Assembly (NCBI RefSeq): GCF_016595245.1 | Contig: NZ_JAENHM010000060.1 | Coordinates: 248,001-312,000 of the forward strand | Length of the DNA: 64,000 nt | Direction: 5' to 3' | From: Azospirillum endophyticum | GTDB lineage: Bacteria; Pseudomonadota; Alphaproteobacteria; Azospirillales; Azospirillaceae | Shown here: piece after piece, positions 20,448 to 28,651 of the stretch | How the letters are laid out: every line of letters begins with the position of its first letter | How positions within the stretch are numbered: the stretch's first letter is position 1 | Notes under the pieces: model-generated | Told to the model about the DNA's origin: nothing | The model's input: the letters and a program-made list of their open reading frames with translations, nothing else | The model's database searches: none | Program-made: the position numbers and the translations under genes

Positions 20448-21098
20448 ATGCTGCAAATCGATCTTTACACCGACATCACCTATCCCTGGTGCATCATCGG
20501 GCATCACCGTCTCGATAAGGTCCTGGCGGACCGATTCCCCGAGCTGGACGTGGACATCCGTCAGCATCCGGTGCTTTTGCTTCCCGATGCGCCGGCGGAG
20601 GGCCTCTACATTCCCGAGCTTCTCCGCTCGCGCTACGGCGTGACCGATCCGAAGGCGTCCTTCGCCCGGCCCGAGGCGGAAGCACGGGCGTCCGGCCTCG
20701 ACCTCGACCTCAGCCGCCAGCTCTGGACGTACAGGACGCAGGCGGCGCACGGGCTGATCCTTGCGGCGCGGGCGCGGGGGACGCAGCACCGGCTCGCGGT
20801 CGCGATCACCGACGCCCATTTCGTGAAAGCAAAGACCATCTCGGACGCCGATGTCCTCGCGGATATCGCCGTGGCCTATGGGTTCGAACGCGAGGAAGTC
20901 CGTGCGATAGCGCTCGATCCCGAGCAGCACGGGCGTGTCGAGCAGGAGGCGGCCCAATCGACGGCGGCTGGGGTCAGGTCGGTTCCTCACTTCGTCTTCG
21001 GCGGGCGCATCGCCGTCAACGGAGGGCGCAGCGAAGACGAGCTTGAATGGGCCATCCGTCAGGCTGCCGCTGTCGCCGCGTCCAGCTCGCAGCGGTAG
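20448..21098 (+). CDS. DsbA/FrnE-like thioredoxin-fold protein with one active-site Cys
   Basis: Protein of 216 residues of the DsbA-like (FrnE/HCCA isomerase) superfamily. The start is fixed by GGAAGGAGG shortly before ATG 20448. The active-site region reads YTDITYPWCIIG: Cys15 is present but the first Cys of the usual CPWC is Tyr12, so dithiol oxidase activity is unlikely. Other family marks are the GVRSVPHFVFGGRIAVNGG cis-Pro segment and the helical insert rich in Ala/Arg. It is cytoplasmic, with no signal peptide. Its position after the azoreductase suggests a thiol- or glutathione-linked detoxification role, by inference. Confidence 0.85.
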   Translation: MLQIDLYTDITYPWCIIGHHRLDKVLADRFPELDVDIRQHPVLLLPDAPAEGLYIPELLRSRYGVTDPKASFARPEAEARASGLDLDLSRQLWTYRTQAAHGLILAARARGTQHRLAVAITDAHFVKAKTISDADVLADIAVAYGFEREEVRAIALDPEQHGRVEQEAAQSTAAGVRSVPHFVFGGRIAVNGGRSEDELEWAIRQAAAVAASSSQR

Positions 21099-21280
21099 GG
21101 TCACCGCCGCGGCAAAACACCCGACTTCAGCCTATCAAGCTTATTGACGGAGAAGCTTTCGCGACCCTTCGGGCGCAACTCCGATCTTCATCGCAGGGTT
21201 CCGACACGCGAAGTGCCGGTGGCCCCCATCGCCGCCATTCGCCTGCATCTTCAGGCACCAGCGCTAAACACAAACATTCA

Positions 21281-22732
21281 TCAGGGCTGTTCGGGCCTGG
21301 CAGAGTCATGGTGAACACCCACGACCGCTGACGGCGGCCAGCGATGGACGAAGCCGGCGTCGCGCTCCAATCGCCGGCCCAGGCCGATCAGCCGGCCCTC
21401 CTCGCCGGGACGCGCGATCAGTTGCACGCCGAAGGGAAGCATGCCCGCCTCCCCCACCGGCAGCGTCAGCACCGGAAAGCCGATCAGCGTCACGATGGCG
21501 GTCACCCCGAGATAGTCGAGGATCGTCTCCACCGGCCTGCCGTCGATGGCCGTCACCTCGCCGTCCTCGTTCGGCCAGGGCAGCACGCCGCAGGCCGGGG
21601 CGACCAGCACGTCGATGTCCCGGAACAGCGCGACGAAGCGGCGGTACAGCGCGGTGCGCGCCGCCTGCGCGTCCAGATAGGCATCCGCGGTGATGCCGCG
21701 TCCCGCCTCGATGTTCCAGCGCACCGTGTCGGTCAGCCGGTCGCCATGGCTGTCCAGCAGCGGGCCATAGGCGTGGCGGATCTGCGCGGCGCGCAGCGTG
21801 CGGAAAATCGCCATGGCGTCGCCGCAGTCGGGATGGCGGTGGACGACAGGCCCCGCCACGTCCTCCAGCCGGGCGACAGCCGCGGCGAAGCGCTCCCGCA
21901 CCGCCTGCGAGACTGCGGCGACGCCGAAATCGGCCGTCGCTCCCAACCGGGACTCCGCCTCCCCGTCGCGACCGTCGCGCAACGGCGGCAGCAGCGACGT
22001 CGGATCGCCGAAATCCATCCCGGCCATCGCGCCGAGCAGCAGGGCGCAGTCGGCGGTGTCGCGCGCCATCGCCCCATGCGTCGCCAGCGTGTCCCAGCCC
22101 AGCGCCCGTTTCGGCGCCGGGACCAGTCCGGGCGTCGGCCGGATCGAGGCGACGCCGCAGAAGCTCGCCGGCACCCGCACCGACCCGCCGAAATCGGTGC
22201 CGTGGGCCAGCGGCGCCATGCCGGCGGCCACGGCGACCGCCGACCCGCCGCTCGACCCGCCCGACGTCAGCCGCGTGTCGAACGGGTTGCGCGTCGGCCC
22301 CGCCAGCCGGTTCCGGCAGATCGCGCCGAAGCCGAACTCCGGCGTGTTGGTCTTGCCGATGACGATCCCGCCGGCCGCCTCGATCCGGGCCACCGCGACG
22401 TCGTTCGCCGCCGGCACATGGTCGGCATAGAGTTCCGACCCGTAGGTGGTGCGGATGCCGGCGGTGTCCGTCAGATCCTTGACCGCCACCGGCAGGCCGT
22501 GCAGCGGCCCGACCGGCCGGCCGGTGCGCGCCAGCGCGGCGTCCAGCTCCCCGGCCCGGGCCAGCGCCTCGTCCGCCGCGACGGTGAGGAAGGCGCGGAG
22601 GCCGGGATCGGCGGCGGCGATCCGCTCCAGATGCGCCTCGGTCACCGCCCGCGCCGAAACTTCGCCCCCGGCCAGACGCGCCGCCAGGGCCGCCGCGCCG
22701 TCCCGCCACACCCCGTCGCTCTGCACAGACAT
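21281..22732 (-). CDS. Amidase (amidase-signature family)
   Basis: Ser-Ser-Lys amidase of 483 residues. The triad is visible as Lys85 (PVAVKD), Ser160 in SGGSSGGS and nucleophile Ser184 in GTDFGGSVR. It has the full family length with the C-terminal LPFGVQLIARPGEEGRL. It would hydrolyse an amide to acid plus ammonia in the cytoplasm. It is divergent from the polyamine-type ABC importer at 22937 and shares an A+T-rich palindromic promoter region with it, so the imported compound or its product is the probable substrate. Confidence 0.93.
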   Translation of the reverse strand: MSVQSDGVWRDGAAALAARLAGGEVSARAVTEAHLERIAAADPGLRAFLTVAADEALARAGELDAALARTGRPVGPLHGLPVAVKDLTDTAGIRTTYGSELYADHVPAANDVAVARIEAAGGIVIGKTNTPEFGFGAICRNRLAGPTRNPFDTRLTSGGSSGGSAVAVAAGMAPLAHGTDFGGSVRVPASFCGVASIRPTPGLVPAPKRALGWDTLATHGAMARDTADCALLLGAMAGMDFGDPTSLLPPLRDGRDGEAESRLGATADFGVAAVSQAVRERFAAAVARLEDVAGPVVHRHPDCGDAMAIFRTLRAAQIRHAYGPLLDSHGDRLTDTVRWNIEAGRGITADAYLDAQAARTALYRRFVALFRDIDVLVAPACGVLPWPNEDGEVTAIDGRPVETILDYLGVTAIVTLIGFPVLTLPVGEAGMLPFGVQLIARPGEEGRLIGLGRRLERDAGFVHRWPPSAVVGVHHDSARPEQP

Positions 22733-22844
22733 CGATCAATCCCCCGCAATGGCGCCGAAAGCGGCAACTGCATCCGGCCGCCGCTCAAGATGACGGCACA
22801 GCCGTTTTCCAGGACACAGACGACTTTCTCTAAAACATGTCTAT

Positions 22845-22860
22845 CATATTGTAATATATG
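22845..22860. promoter_or_regulatory. A+T-rich dyad between amidase and ABC importer
   Basis: CATAT and ATATG flank TGTAAT, in the only markedly A+T-rich stretch of the 204-base divergent promoter region. It is a candidate operator or overlapping promoter element for both directions. The GntR regulator at 30036 is a possible binder (inference). Confidence 0.4.
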
Positions 22861-22936
22861 GATAACACAGAAAACGGCATGCCGTTTGCTAAAGAAGGAG
22901 GCGCAAGAACGGCAACGCGAAAGGGATGGTGCAGCC

Positions 22937-24055
22937 ATGGTCAACGCTTCGCCCAACGGCCCGGCGTCCCCACGCGGGCAGACGCTCCTTCTGGACGGGA
23001 TCACCCAGCGTTACGGTGCCTCGCTCGCCGTCGACGGGGTGACGCTCGACATCCGCGGCGGCGAGCTGGTGGCCCTGCTCGGCCCGTCGGGCTGCGGCAA
23101 GACGACCCTGCTCAGGATCATCGCCGGCTTTCTGGCCCAGACCAAGGGCCATGTGATGGTCGGCGGGCAGAGCATCGACGGCCTGCCGCCCAACCGCCGG
23201 TCGGTCGGCATCGTCTTCCAGAACTACGCGCTGTTTCCGCACATGACGGTGGCGGAGAACGTCGCCTATGGGCTGGACGCGCGCGGCGCCGACCGCGCCA
23301 CCCAGCGCAGCGAGGCGCAGCGCATGCTGGATCTGGTGAAGCTCGGCCATCTGGGCGACCGTGCCCCGCGCCAGCTGTCCGGCGGCCAGCAGCAGCGCGT
23401 CGCGCTGGCCCGCGCGCTGGCGGTCAACCCGTCGATCCTGCTGCTGGACGAACCCTTCGCCGCGCTCGACAAGAACCTGCGCCTCGACATGCAGATCGAG
23501 GTGAAACGCATCCAGCGCCTGTCCGGCATCACCACCATCCTCGTCACCCACGACCAGGAGGAGGCGCTGTCGATGGCCGACCGCGTCGCGGTGCTGAGCC
23601 AGGGCCGGCTGGAACAGTTCTCCCCGCCGACCGAGATCTACGACGCCCCCGACAGCCTGTTCGTCAACACCTTCGTCGGCTCGGCCAATCTGCTGGGCGG
23701 CGTGCTGCTCGACTGCGACCGCTCCGCCGGCCGGGTGCGGCTCGACGCCGGTGGGCTGATCGAGACGCGCGCGCCCAAGGGCGATCTGCGGCCCGGCGCC
23801 CGCGTCACCGTCTGCCTGCGCCCCGAGCATCTCAGCGTCGCTCCGGCGGCCGGCGACGGCGACACGCTGAACGGCGTGGTCGAGATGGGGCTGCCGCTGG
23901 GCGCCACCGTCGTCCACGAGATCCGCGTCGGCGACGGCACCGCCGTCAAGGTGTCGGAACCGCGCATCCAGCGCGCCGACCTGCTGGCACCCGGCACCCC
24001 GGTGCGGCTGGCCCCGGTCGCCCCCCGCCTCGCCTCGGTCTTCGCCGCGGCCTGA
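22937..24055 (+). CDS. ABC importer ATPase (PotA type)
   Basis: Nucleotide-binding subunit of 372 residues. Walker A is GPSGCGKT (residues 49-56), with the Q-loop in VFQNYALFPH, the signature LSGGQQQR, Walker B ILLLDEP and the switch His in THDQEEA. A C-terminal TOBE domain (CLRPEHLSV) is typical of spermidine/putrescine and related importers. It is the first gene of a four-gene operon with a binding protein and two permeases. Confidence 0.95.
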   Translation: MVNASPNGPASPRGQTLLLDGITQRYGASLAVDGVTLDIRGGELVALLGPSGCGKTTLLRIIAGFLAQTKGHVMVGGQSIDGLPPNRRSVGIVFQNYALFPHMTVAENVAYGLDARGADRATQRSEAQRMLDLVKLGHLGDRAPRQLSGGQQQRVALARALAVNPSILLLDEPFAALDKNLRLDMQIEVKRIQRLSGITTILVTHDQEEALSMADRVAVLSQGRLEQFSPPTEIYDAPDSLFVNTFVGSANLLGGVLLDCDRSAGRVRLDAGGLIETRAPKGDLRPGARVTVCLRPEHLSVAPAAGDGDTLNGVVEMGLPLGATVVHEIRVGDGTAVKVSEPRIQRADLLAPGTPVRLAPVAPRLASVFAAA

Positions 24056-24101
24056 AACCCCTCGAATCCACCCACCTCCTCCCCCCTTTCAGGAGTGAAC
24101 G

Positions 24102-25148
24102 ATGCTGCTGACCCGCCGCAACCTGATGCAGACGGCGCTGACGCTGGGTGCCATGCACGCCTTCCCCGGCCTGACCTGGGCGCAGGCGCGCCCGCTGGTC
24201 TTCGCGACCTTCACCGGCAGCTGGGAGGAGGCGCACCGCGCCGTGCTCGTCCCCGCCTTCCGCAAGGCGACCGGCAACGCCGACATGGTGCTCGACCCGA
24301 TGCTGTCGGTCGACCAGATCGCCAAGGTGAACGCCGCCAGGTCCAACCCGCCGATCGACGTCATGCTGCATGATCCGGGTCCCGCGCTCCAGGCCGTCGC
24401 CCAGGATCTGGTCGAACCCTATCCGGTGGAGAAGAGCGCCTACTACAAGGACCTGATCCCGGCGGCGCAGGTGCCGATGGGTCCGGCGCCCTTCTTCCAG
24501 GTGGTCGGCATCACCTACAACCCGGAGACGGTGAAGACTCCGCCGACCTCCTGGGCCGATCTGTGGCGGCCGGAGTTCAAGGGCCGCGTCGGCATCACCA
24601 ACCTGAACTCGACGCTCGGCACCGGCTTCATGGTCGAACTCGCCAAGATGCATGGCGGGTCGGAGGCCAACATCGACCCGGCCTTCAAGGCGATCGAGGC
24701 GCTGCGCCCCAGCCTCGCCGCCGTCGCCGCCAACCCCGGCCAGCTCGCCACCCTGTTCCAGCAGGGCCAGATCGACATCTCCCCCGGCAACTTCAACGCC
24801 ATCCAGATCCTGAAGGCGCGCGGCGTGCCGGTCGAGTTCGTCATCCCCAAGGAAGGCGCCATCGCCTTCAAGACGACCATCCACATCGTCAAGAACTCCC
24901 CCAACAGGGAGCTGGCCTTCAAGCTGATCGAAGCCGCCCTGTCGCCGGAGGTCCAGGCGACGCTGATGGAGGAGCCGTACCTGATCGTCCCGACCAACAC
25001 CAAGGTCGCGATCAAGGGCGAGCTGGCGAAGACGCTGGCCAAGGACCATGCCGAGATCGCGAAGAAGTTCGTGTTCCAGGACTGGGCCAAGATCAACGAG
25101 CAGCGCAGCGCCTGGATCGAACGCTTCAACCGCGAAATCCGCGTCTGA
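24102..25148 (+). CDS. ABC solute-binding protein, polyamine/opine type
   Basis: Periplasmic binding protein of 348 residues. The N-terminus MLLTRRNLMQTAL has a twin-arginine motif, then a hydrophobic stretch and an Ala-X-Ala-like cleavage region near WAQA (about residue 28), suggesting Tat export. The body matches the PotD/SBP_bac_8 group (SWADLWRPEFKGRVGITN, TLFQQGQIDISPGNF). AGGAG lies just before the ATG. It sits between the ATPase and permease genes; an inverted repeat separates it from the permeases, which may raise its expression over theirs. Context suggests a nitrogenous ring compound or amide as ligand. Confidence 0.9.
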   Translation: MLLTRRNLMQTALTLGAMHAFPGLTWAQARPLVFATFTGSWEEAHRAVLVPAFRKATGNADMVLDPMLSVDQIAKVNAARSNPPIDVMLHDPGPALQAVAQDLVEPYPVEKSAYYKDLIPAAQVPMGPAPFFQVVGITYNPETVKTPPTSWADLWRPEFKGRVGITNLNSTLGTGFMVELAKMHGGSEANIDPAFKAIEALRPSLAAVAANPGQLATLFQQGQIDISPGNFNAIQILKARGVPVEFVIPKEGAIAFKTTIHIVKNSPNRELAFKLIEAALSPEVQATLMEEPYLIVPTNTKVAIKGELAKTLAKDHAEIAKKFVFQDWAKINEQRSAWIERFNREIRV

Positions 25149-25170
25149 GCCTTGCCGGATCCGGGGGATT

Positions 25171-25315
25171 CCCCCTCTCCCCCCCGGGGAGAGGGTCGGG
25201 GTGAGGGGGACGCGTGGCGTGGCGCAGCAAGCGTCCGGCAACGCTCCTCCCTGGCCGGAGATCCTCGCCATGCATCCCCCTCACCCTAACCCTCTCCCCG
25301 GGGGGGAGAGGGGAT
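25171..25315. repeat. Long inverted repeat, copy B
   Basis: Arms 25171-25213 and about 25271-25315 are inverted copies of the element also at 4445-4559 and 30746-30860, each containing CCCTCTCC...GGAGAGGG and GGGTGAGGGGGA. The loop is longer here (about 58 bases). It lies inside an operon, between the binding-protein gene and the first permease, where a stable mRNA hairpin could protect the upstream message. Confidence 0.85.
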
Positions 25316-25355
25316 GGAGCCGGGTAGAAGAGCGCTTTTCCAAAGGAGCCGCCCC

Positions 25356-26213
25356 ATGGCCGCGACGTTGCGCGACGTCACCACCTACGACCTGAAGCTC
25401 GCGGCTCCGCTGGCGGCGGGCTTCGTCCTGTTCTTCGTCACCCCGCTGGCGATCCTGCTGGCGCTGAGTTTCCAGACCGATCCGCAGGGCGGCCATTACG
25501 GGCTGACCCAGTACGTCAATTTCCTGGGCGACCGCTTCAGCCTGGGGGTGCTGGGATCCACCCTGTGGCTGGGGGTGAAGGTGACCGCCCTGACCCTGCT
25601 GCTGGGCTATCCGGTGGCGTGGCTGCACCAGCGCTCCCCCGGCTGGGCGCGCGGGCTGATCATGCTGCTGGTGCTGCTGCCGCTGCTGACCAGCGTGGTG
25701 GTGCGCACCTTCGCCTGGGTGGTCATCCTCGGCCGCCAGGGCATCGTCAACGCCACGCTGGCCTGGCTCGGGCTGATCGACACCCCGCTGAAGCTCCTCT
25801 ACACCGACGGCGGGGTGGTGGTGGCGCTGGCGCAGGTGCAGATGCCGCTGATGGTGTTGCCCATCGTCACCGCGCTCGGCCGCATCGACCCGAACTTCGC
25901 CGACGCCTCGTCGGTGCTGGGGGCCGGCCACTGGCGGACCTTCCGCAAGGTGATCCTGCCGCTGTCGCTGCCGGGCATCGTCGCCGGCTGCCTGCTGACC
26001 TACGCCGCGGCGATCACCGCCTTCATCACCCAGAGCCTGATCGGCGGCGGCCAGATGCTGTTCATGCCGATGTACATCTACCAGCAGGCCTCCACCCTGC
26101 AGAACTGGCCCTTCGCCGCGGCGATCTCCATCGTCTTCCTGGTGTCGGTGCTGGTGGTGGTGTCGATCTTCAACGCGCTGGGCCGCCTGTCGCGCGGCTA
26201 CGCCAACGCCTGA
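25356..26213 (+). CDS. ABC importer permease (PotB type)
   Basis: Inner-membrane permease of 285 residues with six spans. The start is ATG 25356, preceded by AAAGGAG. The EAA-type coupling loop is SSVLGAGHWRTFRKVILPLS, which contacts the ATPase. It pairs with the second permease 15 bases downstream. Confidence 0.94.
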   Translation: MAATLRDVTTYDLKLAAPLAAGFVLFFVTPLAILLALSFQTDPQGGHYGLTQYVNFLGDRFSLGVLGSTLWLGVKVTALTLLLGYPVAWLHQRSPGWARGLIMLLVLLPLLTSVVVRTFAWVVILGRQGIVNATLAWLGLIDTPLKLLYTDGGVVVALAQVQMPLMVLPIVTALGRIDPNFADASSVLGAGHWRTFRKVILPLSLPGIVAGCLLTYAAAITAFITQSLIGGGQMLFMPMYIYQQASTLQNWPFAAAISIVFLVSVLVVVSIFNALGRLSRGYANA

Positions 26214-26228
26214 TCCGGGGAGGCAGCG

Positions 26229-27065
26229 ATGTCCAACACCAATCCGGGCACCAATCCCGGCCGCCGCATCGACCTCGACGCGCTCAGCTTCCGCATCGTC
26301 ATGACCGCCATCGCGCTGGCCGCGCTGGTCCTGCTGGTCGCCCCGACGGTGGTGGTGATCTGGGTGTCCTTCACCAGCGGCTATTCCCTGAAATTCCCGC
26401 CGCCCGGCTATTCGCTGCGCTGGTACGCCGAGCTGTGGAACGCCTGGCAGCTCCAGTTCGCCATGATGAACAGCCTGAAGGTGGCGGCCTGGGCGACCGG
26501 CCTGTCGATCCTGCTCGGCGTCGCCGCCTCGCTGGGCATCGCCCGCTCGCCGACCTTGACCGCCAAGGTGCTGGACAGCCTGTTCCTCTCGCCTCTGGTG
26601 CTGCCGGCGCTCGCCTTCGGCCTGTCGTCGCTGATGTTCTTCTCGATGGTCGGGGTGCCGGTGTCGCCGCTGACGCTCGTCATCGGCCATACCGTGGTCT
26701 CCGTTCCCTTCGTGGTGCGCAACACGGTGGCGTCGCTGGCCCAGATGAACCCGTCGCTGCTGGAGGCGTCGTCCAGCCTCGGCGCCGGGCGCTGGTATGG
26801 CTTCCGCCGCATCACCCTGCCGCTGATCCGGCCGGGCGTGATGGCCGGCGGCTTCATCGCCTTCATGGCGTCCTTCGACAACGTCCCGGTCTCGCTGTTC
26901 CTGCGCGACGCCGCCACCGACATGCTGCCGATCCGCATGTGGCAGGATCTGGAAGGCCGGCTCGACGTCACCGTCGCGGCGTTGTCCGGCATCCTGATCG
27001 TCCTCACCATCGCCCTGATGCTGGTGATGGAAAGGGTCGCCGGTCTCTCCAAAAGGTTGACCTGA
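26229..27065 (+). CDS. ABC importer permease (PotC type)
   Basis: Second permease of 278 residues with six predicted spans, N-terminal signature GYSLKFPPPGYSLRWYAE and EAA loop ASSSLGAGRWYGFRRITLPL. GGAGG precedes the ATG. It completes the importer encoded from 22937. It converges at seven bases with the transthyretin-like gene. Confidence 0.94.
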   Translation: MSNTNPGTNPGRRIDLDALSFRIVMTAIALAALVLLVAPTVVVIWVSFTSGYSLKFPPPGYSLRWYAELWNAWQLQFAMMNSLKVAAWATGLSILLGVAASLGIARSPTLTAKVLDSLFLSPLVLPALAFGLSSLMFFSMVGVPVSPLTLVIGHTVVSVPFVVRNTVASLAQMNPSLLEASSSLGAGRWYGFRRITLPLIRPGVMAGGFIAFMASFDNVPVSLFLRDAATDMLPIRMWQDLEGRLDVTVAALSGILIVLTIALMLVMERVAGLSKRLT

Positions 27066-27071
27066 CCCCCG

Positions 27072-27425
27072 TCACACACCGAGAAAGAGGGAAACCCCGT
27101 AGGGGGTGAACTTGAAGGGCAGATGAAGATGGCGGTCGAGGTCGGTCACGACGAAGCGGAACGGCACGATGTCGAGGAAGCGGGCCTGCTCCTCCGCATA
27201 GCCGGCGGCGCGCAGCCAGTCGCCGACATGGAACAGCACCTCGTGCGGCCCCTCCGCGACGCCCTCGCCGCGGACGGTGGGATGGTCGAGCTGGCCGTTG
27301 GCCCCGAGGTCTCCCGCCGCCAGCAGCCGGCGTTCGGGCGTCAGCGCATGAAGCTCCACCCGCATGCCCTCTGCGGCGACGCCGCGCGCCACGTCGACGC
27401 CGTGTATCGAAATCCCGCCCGCCAT
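27072..27425 (-). CDS. Transthyretin/5-hydroxyisourate-hydrolase-like protein with altered active site
   Basis: Protein of 117 residues from ATG 27425 (GAGGGG upstream); a GTG at 27437 is an alternative. The fold family is clear: N-terminal ISIHGVDVARG with His8, and the C-terminal FVVTDLDRHLHLPFKFTP block with His99 and His101. True hydroxyisourate hydrolases have an Arg in the GRTD-like turn and end in Tyr-Arg-Gly-Ser. Here the turn is NGQLD (Gln45) and the end is Phe-Leu-Gly-Val. Two catalytic positions are therefore replaced, so it may bind or hydrolyse a different ring compound. It is surrounded by amidase, hydantoinase and importer genes, and is divergent from the MFS carrier. Confidence 0.8.
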   Translation of the reverse strand: MAGGISIHGVDVARGVAAEGMRVELHALTPERRLLAAGDLGANGQLDHPTVRGEGVAEGPHEVLFHVGDWLRAAGYAEEQARFLDIVPFRFVVTDLDRHLHLPFKFTPYGVSLFLGV

Positions 27426-27451
27426 GCCGCCCCTCACGCCCGTTCAGCGCA

Positions 27452-28651
27452 ATGCTAGCCGAGACGACGGCCCCGGCGCCAGTCCCCCCGGCCCTGCCGC
27501 CGCTGCTGCCGGCGCTGATCGGCATGACCGGCCTCCAGGCGCTGGTCGCGTTGGCCCTGTTCGCGCCGGGGGTGCTGGCGCCGCGCATGGGGATCGATCC
27601 CGCCGGGCTGGGCCTGTTCACCACCACCGGCTTCGCGGTCGGAATGGCGGCCTCGCTGGTCGGCGGCGTGCTGGCCGGACGGCTGGGGTCCTTCCGGGTC
27701 GCCAGCTTCTGCGCGGTGGCGGTGGCCGCCGCCATGCTGTGCGCAACGCTCGGCAACGGCGCGATGGCGCTGCTGGCGGCCGGGATCGCCATCGGTCTCG
27801 CCTGCGGACCGGAGACGCCGGCCAGCGCCACCATCCTCGGCCGGCTGGTGCGCGAGGCCGACCGGCCGATGGTGTTCTCCGTCCGTCAGACCGGCAACCA
27901 GATCGGTGCCATCGCCGGGTCGCTGGCGCTGCCGGTGCTCGCCGCCGTCACCGATCCCCGCGCCGGCTACGTCGCCATCGCCGCGCTGGCGCTCGCCTGC
28001 GTTCCGATCTTCGAGCGGCTGCGACCGGCCTACGACCCGCTGACCCGCGACGCCGCGGCCGGCTTTGGACTGGGTCCGGCGATGCGGCTGCTGCGCGACG
28101 ACCCGGCGTTGCGCCGGATGGCGCTGGCCGCCTTTCCCTATTCGGCGAGCCAGCTGACGCTGAACGGTTTCTTCGTCGTCTTCGCGGTGACGGAACTCGG
28201 GCTGGGGCATGTCCCCGCCGGGCTGGCGCTGGCCGCCGGTCAGGCCGGCGGCTTGGTTGGGCGGCTCGGCTGGGGAGTCGTCGCCTCGCGCTGGATGGCC
28301 CCGCGCCGGCTGGTCGGTCTGCTCGGGCTGGGCATGGCCGCGGCGTCGGTGCTGCTGGGGCTTGCCGGTGCCGCCCTGCCCTTCCCGCTGCTGGCGGTGA
28401 CGACCTTCCTGTTCGGGCTGACCGCCAGCGGCTGGAACGGCGTCTTCCTGGCGGAGATCGCCCGGCTGGCACCCCTCGGCCGCATCGGCGAGGCGACCGG
28501 CGCGGTGATGGTCGGCGGCTTCGCCGGGCTGATCGCCGGCCCGATCCTGCTGGTCGCCGTCGCCGCGCTCAGCGACCTCGCCACCGGCTATGTCGTGGTC
28601 GGGCTGCTGGCGGCGCTGGCCGGGCTCAGCCTTTTGGGAGACAAGCGATGA
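27452..28651 (+). CDS. Major facilitator superfamily transporter
   Basis: Inner-membrane carrier of 399 residues with about twelve spans in two halves. The conserved loop 2-3 segment (GVLAGRLGSFRVASF) and a PETPASATILGRLVREADRP region support MFS, close to cyanate/nitrate-type carriers (CynX-like by layout). It overlaps the downstream amidase by four bases (ATGA), and that gene overlaps GntR the same way, so carrier, amidase and regulator form one translationally coupled operon. The carrier may import the amidase substrate or export its product. Confidence 0.88.
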   Translation: MLAETTAPAPVPPALPPLLPALIGMTGLQALVALALFAPGVLAPRMGIDPAGLGLFTTTGFAVGMAASLVGGVLAGRLGSFRVASFCAVAVAAAMLCATLGNGAMALLAAGIAIGLACGPETPASATILGRLVREADRPMVFSVRQTGNQIGAIAGSLALPVLAAVTDPRAGYVAIAALALACVPIFERLRPAYDPLTRDAAAGFGLGPAMRLLRDDPALRRMALAAFPYSASQLTLNGFFVVFAVTELGLGHVPAGLALAAGQAGGLVGRLGWGVVASRWMAPRRLVGLLGLGMAAASVLLGLAGAALPFPLLAVTTFLFGLTASGWNGVFLAEIARLAPLGRIGEATGAVMVGGFAGLIAGPILLVAVAALSDLATGYVVVGLLAALAGLSLLGDKR

